This document shows, in pieces, positions 56,815 through 64,000 of a stretch of DNA of 64,000 bases (position 1 is the first letter of the stretch; the number at the start of each line of letters is the position of its first letter). The notes below the pieces were generated by a model. It was not told the origin of the DNA. It saw only the letters and a list, made by a program, of their open reading frames with translations, and did no database searches. Position numbers and translations under genes: made by a program. Origin of the DNA: Arion vulgaris (Eukaryota > Mollusca > Gastropoda > Stylommatophora > Arionidae). The stretch covers positions 20,340,867-20,404,866 of the forward strand of contig CM036754.1 in assembly GCA_020796225.1 (NCBI GenBank), read 5' to 3'.

Positions 56815-57540
56815 AACAAATATATGGGATATCAGGCTTAACATCAATGGACGAATAGTAAATAACCTAAGATATACGTATGATACAGCGACATTAGCAG
56901 ACGAACCGCCCGAGTGGTTACCGGAGCCCACATTTGGGGTGTAAAGAATAGAACCACTGTTACCTGCCACGCATGTCGTAAGAGGCGACAAAGGAGGTTT
57001 GGCTGAAATCGGATGCACATGTCCTAAATGTGTAGAAGTCTATGCTTTTAAGGGCCAACCAAACCAATGTGCAACGTATACACGTTCTTGGCAAAGAACA
57101 AACATATCACAAAGAGTGATTAAAATTGGTCGTAAAGAACGAACATAAAGAAGAAAAAGAAGCAGACGAGAAAAAGCTTCAAGAACTATTAGAACAAGTG
57201 ATCAACAGAAGTAAAATATCTGGCCTGGATATTAATATTGAGAAAACAAAAATAATGATAACAAGCAAAAACGAGATACAATTGTGTTGAACGTAATGGT
57301 ACATGGAGAGACGGGAATAAGTGTCAAGTTATGTAAATCTTTATCAAATAATAACAAGCAGATGTGAAACAGCGAAGAAAATAGTTACATTAAAAAACAT
57401 AATAAAAATAATAAAAAGTTCCTCGGCTTAAATCCCCTCAAACACAGAACAAACATCATACAAAAATATATTATAAGCTTGAGTATCAGACAAGATCAAG
57501 AATATTATTACACAAAGCACCGCTGAACGCAATTAAAGTT
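56815..57540 (+). pseudogene. LINE RT fragment, host of a SINE B
   Basis: NINGRIVNNLRYTYDTATLA precedes the SINE; KKLQELLEQVINRSKISGLD and INIEKTKIMITSKNE follow it. The catalytic YADDT of RT is here YTYDT, so the first Asp is lost. Confidence 0.85.
56905..57160 (+). mobile_element. SINE family B, full copy, 9-bp TSD
   Basis: AGCAGACGA at 56896-56904 and 57161-57169. 256 bp from CCGCCCGAGTGGTTACCGG to AAAGAAGAAAAAGA; reference copy for the plain B tail. Confidence 0.95.
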
Positions 57541-57546
57541 CATCAT

Positions 57547-57657
57547 GATAATCGGGGCATATCCTTTAGAGGACGTCACCATCTCGTAAATGAGTCGTCA
57601 ATTATTTTAGGCCCCACACTTATACGTTCAGTAGTTTGCCATTGCTTTCTGAACGGA
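57547..57657 (-). mobile_element. SINE family D, 3' fragment
   Basis: Reverse of the D body (GGGGCATATCCTTTAGAGG to GCCATTGCTTTCTGAACGG). Confidence 0.78.
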
Positions 57658-57664
57658 AGTTCAT

Positions 57665-58200
57665 CATATCAACATCAAATAGCTTGTCCTGGGCAAAACT
57701 TTGCTTCCCTACCAATTCTTCTGAATTTCTCTCATGCCAGATGTCCCGCATCGGCAGCAGTCATACGTAAATCATCAGTTTCACCCTGAATCAGTTTTTA
57801 TTAATGGTCTTCCTCTTCTCCTCTTTGCCGGGATAATTCCTTCCATGGTGGTCTTTTCCAACCCTTCGTGTCTCTTTGTATGTCCAAAATACTTCAATTT
57901 TATTCTTTTATCAGCCGATTTTCTTTGATTTTGAGTTATTTCTTGATAGATTTACATGTTCTCTTTCCAGGACATGCGGAGGACATAATGTTTTTAGTTG
58001 TTCATTTTTTGTTTGTAAGGACATGTTTGCTCTTTTAATTTCCTTAATTCCATTTCCATCTCTTGTTAGTAGTGAACCGAGATACTGAAAATTTTTAATT
58101 TTTTTTATCTCCATTGATAGAAAAATATGATTTGTGATGCTGGTTTTATCCGTTGTCATTATTTTTGTTTTTGCCACAAATAGATTTTGTTTTTAGCTTT
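57665..58200 (-). pseudogene. LINE RT/C-terminal fragment
   Basis: The minus strand at 58177-57911 reads MAKTKIMTTDKTSITNHIF, MEIKKIKNFQYLGSLLTRDG, NGIKEIKRANMSLQTK (RT palm-to-thumb: AKTK and F-YLGS). 57905-57665 is a decayed C-terminus. Confidence 0.82.
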
Positions 58201-58800
58201 TCTCTTGCACTTCCATTTTTAATTGATCAATTTCTTTTTGCGATGTTGAATGACAGTAACATTGTATCGTCAGCATTTTATTTCAGATATTTCTTTTCCT
58301 CCAAATGTAAAAGGATCGTATTGTTCTGTTCAACTATATTTTGTAACATTTCTCATGTTTGTTTTTTTAAGCACATATAAAAACAGACATGACCACAGAA
58401 CGCAGCCGTGTATGACACTTGACACCCAACATACTTAAAATGTAAGAGAATTCTATAAATTAGCCCAAATGATCTTTGTCACAATTCAGAAATATCTATG
58501 TTCTTACATTAAGTTGTTTAACTGAAACAGAATCCGATTAATCATGACTACATTATATGTTTGCAGACAATAAGTGCGCAAGTTCAAGCCCATATGAATG
58601 ACATATTTAAGGTCAACTGGCTATGGACCAATCATCATCGAGATAAGTAAGAGGTTGAGTTGTTCCCTTCATGGTACTAAATTCTACTCGGTGATACCCT
58701 CTGGATTTGAACTTTTTGAACGGTTTAATTACATGAAGTCAAAAACTGAAAATAATATAAATCCGCATTTGAGTACTGGAAGATATAGTCTTGTAAACAT

Positions 58801-58803
58801 ATG
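58801..58803 (+). promoter_or_regulatory. Candidate ARID4 start codon on a splice donor
   Basis: ACATATG|GTAAGTG: an ATG ends exactly at a consensus donor, leaving phase 0. The first ARID4 exon at 60358 begins in phase 0 and has no ATG before its conserved region, so M-TQPVLGLP would result. Vertebrate ARID4 also starts shortly before VGT-VSAKYRG. No transcript evidence. Confidence 0.35.
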
Positions 58804-59810
58804 GTAAGTGATGGATCTTCTGTTGGTACGTGTGTGTTTTTTAACTTAGCGGTATTTTTGCTTAGCCGCGGTTAGAGTGGAGTAATGCAAGTTTTTGTTA
58901 ACTCACTACTTTTAAGTTCAAGTCTGCCACATAAAAATGACTTATATGTGCTCCGACTATCATTCATCGAATCTTAGTAACGACGTTTATTGACTATTGT
59001 AATGCGGAATACTATTAGTTCTTGCATGAAAACATCGGTTATTGATATATCATTTGCATTTTCCAACATGTTTGATATTCCCGCTGAATGTTTTCATGCA
59101 ATACCAGAGTGAGGTTAGTCCCGTTAGTACCCGTAGTTGGCTAACTGTCAGTGACACTGAAACCTCTGACACCGTCTGAGCTTGTCTAATGTTATAACTG
59201 TCCCGATTATAAAGAACTGCTATGGAGAAACAAATAAATGACGATGTTTGTTTAATGCTCCAGATGCTAAAAGATGAAAGCACAGGCACCATCACGTCTA
59301 AATCGATAACAACTCGAGTAACTGCACTGTTTCAGTTTTCCGCATCAGCTGCTTTACTTTTATTTACCGTAACCGTGCTAATCTATGACAAATGAATAGA
59401 TTTGTAGAGGTTGAGTGAAAGCAATACTACGAATCATACTAATCATAGAATGATAACGATAGTTCGTTTGTGTTTTACAGGGTAGTAAATATGCAGTATG
59501 GATCCTCCAGAATACATATATAACAATTATTATAAGTATACATAAGTTGATTTTGTTGTGTAGTTAGTTACTAGTTAGATTCATTCAAGTTTCATTATCT
59601 GTATGTCAAGTATGTGCACTAAATACATTGTTTACTACTATTCCATTATAATAATAATTATTATAAATAATTATTTTTTTATATAAAGAGCATCAGCATT
59701 ATTATTAGGTATTAGAAACCACAAATAGTAGATGGATTCAAATATACATGTATATGCTTTCCTTCTCTTATGTTCATAAAATGATATATGGCCTTTTCAT
59801 CTTTACAGAC
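58804..59810. other. Possible ARID4 first intron, nothing recognised
   Basis: A+T-rich. A minus-strand ORF at 59295-59050 has no domain. A direct-and-inverted phrase (TTCATGCAATACCAGAG, reverse of TTGCATGAAAACATCG) is the only pattern. Confidence 0.35.
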
Positions 59811-59814
59811 AGTC

Positions 59815-60080
59815 AATTGGCAAGTGTTTTACTGTGACAACTTCTGAATTTTCACTTTTCTCTCTTGTCGTTCAGCTCATACATAAGTCTCTTCTCAAAA
59901 GACTCTGTGCCCTTTCATAATTTGACTTTCCACACAACTCTGTCATCAGCTAGTCCTTCCCATGTGCTGGGACCTATAGAAAAGTTTTTCATTGAGACTT
60001 TGCAGACATCTTTATATCTGAGCAGTGGTCTGCCCTGGTGCCTCTTCCTCCGAAAGTTCACAGAACAACATTTTTTTTTG
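59815..60080 (-). pseudogene. LINE C-terminal fragment
   Basis: The reverse strand reads GRPLLRYKDVCK-like, NFSIGPST-like and ELNDKRE-like segments (RYKD-K-SM-F-I). It pairs with 63330-63610 (about 85% identity by eye). Both flank ARID4 exons. Confidence 0.72.
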
Positions 60081-60357
60081 GTATGCGATAAGTTTATTAG
60101 TTTATGTTCAGTACCATATTTATATTAAGATCTTTGTTTAGGGCACCTCAACACTAAAAATATATTTGTGCCCCCATATACATCTAATTTAAAATACAGA
60201 CAATAATAAAATAAACAAAAGTGAATGTGTATATAATTAACCTCTATTATTACTATTTAATGTGCGTGTAAATGTTGCCAAGCTTTATGATTAATGAAGA
60301 CATAATTAATTCAACAGCGGTTTGTCATTGATATGTTGTTTTCTGAATTTTTAACAG

Positions 60358-60474
60358 ACGCAACCAGTATTAGGGCTTCCTTCTCTGCCCGTGGGCACTG
60401 AAGTGAGTGCTAAATACAGAGGAGCCTTCTGTGAAGCTAAAGTAAAAACAGTGGTGAGACTTGTCAAATGCAAG
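60358..60474 (+). CDS. arid4: arid4 exon: N-terminal Tudor-like region
   Basis: The acceptor is TGAATTTTTAACAG and the donor GTAAGA. It reads [39 protein letters not shown] (39 codons, phase 0 to 0). [19 protein letters not shown] is identical in pattern to the start of ARID4A/ARID4B (RBBP1 and its paralogue), the N-terminal Tudor-like fold of these Sin3/HDAC-associated chromatin proteins. The start codon must lie upstream. The rest of the gene (PWWP-like, ARID, chromo barrel) is beyond the window. Confidence 0.94.
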
Positions 60475-62029
60475 GTAAGAAAAGATTCTCATGTATACAG
60501 AATTACATAAATTTTAAAGGTTAGAATTTGATTCAGTGTGTTATCAGATATATCACAGTAATTTTGTGCCAGTGTATTTAATGTGAAAGAAGAAATGGAG
60601 AGACTACTCATACAAGGTGTCAAGGTGAGAACAACACTGTCCAAGACATTGCTTCACACCCAGAAAGGATGTTCTGGTTACAGACTTGTCTTGCTAGTGT
60701 AGCAAGGATCAAGATGATTTCAGCTGCTGCGAAACCTGCTGGAGACCTATGCTTATCTGCTGGGACAGAATCATCACTTTCATCTACAGTATGTCTTAGA
60801 GGTTATAAGACTTGCTGCAATGTCTCCTTTGGAGTAGATTGCTCAGCTTGTGAAATTGCGACTTTATCGTATCGAGTCAAACAGCCATCTAAGATTTGAT
60901 ATAGAGCTCTGGAAAACTACCCTGTTTAAATGTATTGACAGGAAAGAAACACTAATCAGGGCAAAAAGTATTTGCTGGAAGCTTGGCGCTGGTTAAATAA
61001 GTGCAAATTTGTATCAAGGATCTCTGGAAAAATATCCTGATCGCTTAGAGTATAAACCAAGTATTTGGAGAGAGAGATGAGAACCTTACCTCCATGCCAC
61101 AGAGACTCTCCAAAATTGTGACTGATATTACAAATGGTTAGAGCACTTAAATGCTTCAGTTGTGCTTGGGGTACATGCTACTATTAGCATGGTTTTTTTT
61201 GTGTGGATTTATCAAACTCAAGACAAAATCTAGATTTTAAAAATTGGCCATCTTTCTCTATTTTTTTCTCCTCTCATGCTCCTATCATGTTGATGAAAGC
61301 ATGTCATAGAAGATATTATAGGCCTGCATTTTAATAAGATTAGCCTGCCATTTTTGGAGGGTCTCTGTGTAGTTTATTTGAATGGGGGAGTGTAAGCCAC
61401 CACATTTTACGTCTCTCACTCTTTTGTCCTGTTTCATATGATGACAACTTTTCTTTCACACTTAGTCTCATCTTCATTTCTTGTGCATTTATTGATCATG
61501 TTTGCATCATCAGCAAAGACTAGTATCAATTTGTTTTTTTTTATCAGCTTTCAATTTGTTTCCATAGAAATTATTGAGCACCTCAACAGTGGTGCCAGCT
61601 GGTAAGCCACTGTGTTATCTTTCTGATGTCTACTGTTTTAGTATTACTTTTCTCTCTGTCGTCATGCTTCCCAGGCTTATTTGATTTGTTTGAACAAGGT
61701 ATTATTGACATCAGTGTTTGATGGGCAGCTCTACAGACTTTTCTTGACATTTATTTTAGATATATACATTTTCTTATTGTATTATTATTATAATATAACA
61801 ACTATATTTGCTTCCTTTGCTACCATTGAAATATTAGAAAGTGAGAGTTATTTTTAGTTCCTTCTTTGTTTTACCTTTGTTTATGTGAATTTATTAGCTT
61901 GACACACTGTTATTGCTTTTGTCTTCTTGAATAGCTTTAAAAAAAATAATGTAGCAGTAGTGTAAGATTTGTAAATTTTTGTTCTTTTGACTGCTGTGAA
62001 TTTATGCTTGGCCATCGTGCCTAATATAG
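60475..62029. other. arid4 intron, nothing recognised
   Basis: No clear repeat family. A 76-codon ORF at 60669-60899 (Ser/Cys-rich) has no domain and no splice support. Confidence 0.4.
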
Positions 62030-62120
62030 CACCTCTGGTTTTTTGCGTGAAGACATGCTTTCCTTACCATCAGTCTCCCTCGCAATTCAGACGAGCCTTA
62101 CTCTGACTTCAGAGGGATGG
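62030..62120 (-). mobile_element. Old SINE H relative, fragment
   Basis: AGTCTCCCTCGCAATTCAG and TGACTTCAGAGG match the inside of SINE H in reverse, diverged like 12085-12185. Confidence 0.45.
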
Positions 62121-62390
62121 TTAAAGATGTGAAATGTACTAGACAGAAAGACTTTGAAAGATATTCTTCATTTTCTCAAGTATAATAGAATACATTTTTC
62201 TTTAGCATTTGAGTAAGTTTGCTGTGATATGTGCAGCTTTATACCCAGCACTGCTGTTTTTGGAAACGTTAAAGAACTAGGATACACATATAGCTAACTT
62301 AAGAAGAAGAAGAAGATTATATATAGAGTTCTTACATGTACAGGATGTCCCAAGCATCTTGATATCTTTTAAATTGTATTATGCCCATGT

Positions 62391-62620
62391 GTTGCAATGG
62401 GAGCAAAGAATAGTAACACTGCGACCTACAAGGCCGACTGAGGTAGGACCTAGGAAGCTACCCTAGTAAATTAAAAGCGTCACAGAAATCAGATGTGCTG
62501 AACTACTTATAGGTGCATAACTGGCACAACATATAATCGCTCTTAGGCTCAGATCACATACAGATCACAAAGAGTAGTTTAACAAGTGGTTGATATGGAG
62601 CGTTCGAAGAAGAAAATGTA
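62391..62620 (+). mobile_element. SINE family A, core shortened
   Basis: From GCCCATGTGTTGCAATGGG to ATGGAGCGTTCGAAGAAG; the core GTCGTAAGAGG is deleted (AAGGCCGACTGAGG). Confidence 0.82.
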
Positions 62621-62744
62621 TTAAATTGCAATGTACATATATTCTAACAACGTAATTTTGGTTTGAAAGGATATCTGAATCTTTAGTCAGTATATCCCTA
62701 TGGTGTCATGGTGCAAGGGATATTTGAAGAAATAGATCTCTCTC

Positions 62745-62968
62745 TTGCGATCACCTAAAAGACCGATGTACCAGATTTCTCCATAAATTCATTCATTTGG
62801 AAATCTGATTCATGTAGCCTTAGCATGGGTGGGTTTCGTCACATCTTCAGCGCCATTTGGAGCTCTGGTGCTTATCCTTTGGCGATGTGCCCGGATTCAG
62901 CCAGCGTTTACTGGGTTTGCTCTCCGTTAGCCTTTGGGAGTCCCCATCCATCCTGCAAGGCAGCAGGT
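62745..62968. repeat. Dispersed repeat, pair with 2670-2910
   Basis: CTTGCGATCACC to GCAAGGCAGCAGGTTG; followed at once by a SINE B. Confidence 0.7.
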
Positions 62969-63104
62969 TGACTTCTACACATTTAGGACACTTGTATCCG
63001 ATTTCAGCCAAACCTCCTTAGTCGTCTCTTACAACATGCATGGCAGGTAACAGTGGTTCTATTCTTTACACCCCAAATTTGGCCCCGGTAATCACTCGAG
63101 CGGA
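62969..63104 (-). mobile_element. SINE family B, 5' part
   Basis: Reverse copy with head CGCTCGAGTGATTACCGGGG at 63104 and core; truncated at ACTTCTACACATTTAGG. Confidence 0.82.
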
Positions 63105-63243
63105 AGAAATAGATCTAATGTTCATTGTCTAAGAACATGAACATATTTATTATTTGAAAATTATAGGTCAAGATATATGAAACACTCTGTATTTTTGTGT
63201 TGTCTCTTAAAATATAATATTTAAGTGTTTGTTTGTTTAATAG

Positions 63244-63309
63244 GTGGTGATGAAAGATTGCCAGACAAGTGTTTTTGTTACTGATGAAGAAATTAAAGGG
63301 CTAGTAAAG
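63244..63309 (+). CDS. arid4: arid4 exon: second recognised exon
   Basis: The acceptor is TGTTTAATAG and the donor GTATGT. It reads VVMKDCQTSVFVTDEEIKGL, VK (22 codons, phase 0 to 0), matching [22 protein letters not shown] directly after the KTVKRLVKVK stretch of vertebrate ARID4. Spacing and phase fit the previous exon exactly. Confidence 0.9.
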
Positions 63310-63329
63310 GTATGTATGGCCTTTTTTGT

Positions 63330-63610
63330 CTTTACAGTCAATTGGCAAGTGTTTTACTGTGGCAACTTCTGAGTTTTCGCTTTTCTCTCTTGTCTTTCAG
63401 CTCATACATAATTCTCTTCTCAAAAGACTGTGCCCTTGTACAATGTCATTTTTCACACAACTCTGTCATCAGCTAGTTTTCCCATTTGCTGGGTCCTATA
63501 GAAAAGTTCTTCATTGAGGCCTTGCAGATATCCTTATATCTGAGCAGTGGTCTGCCTTGGTGCCTTTTTATCCCTCCAAAAGTTCACAGAACAACATTTG
63601 TTTTGGTATG
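63330..63610 (-). pseudogene. LINE C-terminal fragment
   Basis: The reverse strand reads GRPLLRYKDICKASMKNFSI, GPSKWEN, then a stop in frame; the pair of 59815-60080. Begins about 20 bp after the exon donor. Confidence 0.78.
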
Positions 63611-63844
63611 CAGCAATTGTCTATTCTTCTCATACTCCCTAGCCATTTTAGTCTTCTATTGCTGAGCACGCCCAGGATGGAAGGCAAGTTTGCATGTTGC
63701 AGTACTTCAGAGTTGGTTACCGTGTCATACCACATGGTAGTAAGTGCTGGAAAATTAACTCACAATATCATACACAAGTTAAAGACATTCTAAAATAAAT
63801 GTTATTGAAGAATACTACAATTTTTCCTGCCAACTATGATAGCA

Positions 63845-64000
63845 GATGAAGAGATTTTAAAACGAACAAGCTATGCGCCATTGGAGACCATCTTTAAAAG
63901 ACGAAGATAGAGGGGGATAGAGGTGGGAAGGGCATGGATGTCATATACTAGTAGATACGACTCTCCAGTGGACAGAGGAGGTCAGAAGAAGACTTGGGCG
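63845..64000 (+). pseudogene. LINE C-terminal fragment, cut by window edge
   Basis: DEEILKRTSYAPLETIFKRR, then after a stop GIEVGRAWMSYTSRYDSPVD, RGGQKKTWA. Matches NEE-L-R-GY-PLE-I-KRRRLRW of non-LTR elements. Confidence 0.72.

Noticed and set aside
59499..59540. ATG with MDPPEY-like start as arid4 first exon
   Set aside because: The only nearby donor (GTATAC) leaves phase 2, while the exon at 60358 needs phase 0.

Overview
The window is eukaryotic. It has spliced genes with GT-AG introns of about 1 to 11 kb, A+T-rich sequence, long (TA)n tracts, several minisatellite arrays and very dense SINE, LINE and DNA-transposon debris. The coding exons read like those of a lophotrochozoan invertebrate, and a mollusc is most likely, but the species cannot be named from the sequence alone.

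Two real genes are visible, both on the + strand. Positions 10628-35942 hold most of an Enabled/VASP gene (ena) in nine exons: two EVH1 exons, a linker, a short exon with a possible kinase site, the proline-rich exon running into the G-actin-binding motif, the F-actin-binding exon, an exon with the conserved RRPWEKN motif, the tetramerisation coiled coil, and a terminal exon with the stop codon. The start codon exon is not found. Splice phases fit everywhere except at exons 5 to 6 and 7 to 8. Positions 60358-60474 and 63244-63309 are the first recognisable exons of an ARID4 (RBBP1-like) chromatin gene that runs off the right edge. An ATG sitting directly on a strong splice donor at 58801 is a candidate start.

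Region by region: 0-10.6 kb holds LINE and SINE debris, an 85/107-bp promoter-like tandem array next to a 56-codon acidic ORF with a poly(A) signal, and a hAT transposon inserted in a SINE. 10.6-36 kb is ena, its introns filled with SINEs, LINE 3' ends and arrays. 36-58 kb is intergenic, with a 44-bp satellite, mariner-, piggyBac- and hAT-type MITEs, and a hAT transposase gene split by nested insertions at 52.4-55.4 kb. 58-64 kb is the ARID4 start region.

At least nine SINE-like families (A to J here) can be separated. Two of them share a central domain, and one head is joined to three different tails. Many insertions have clear target-site duplications (TSDs), so insertion order can be read directly. 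The LINE pieces are nearly all 3'-terminal coding fragments, as expected from 5' truncation. No rRNA, canonical tRNA gene, CRISPR array or operon structure was seen.
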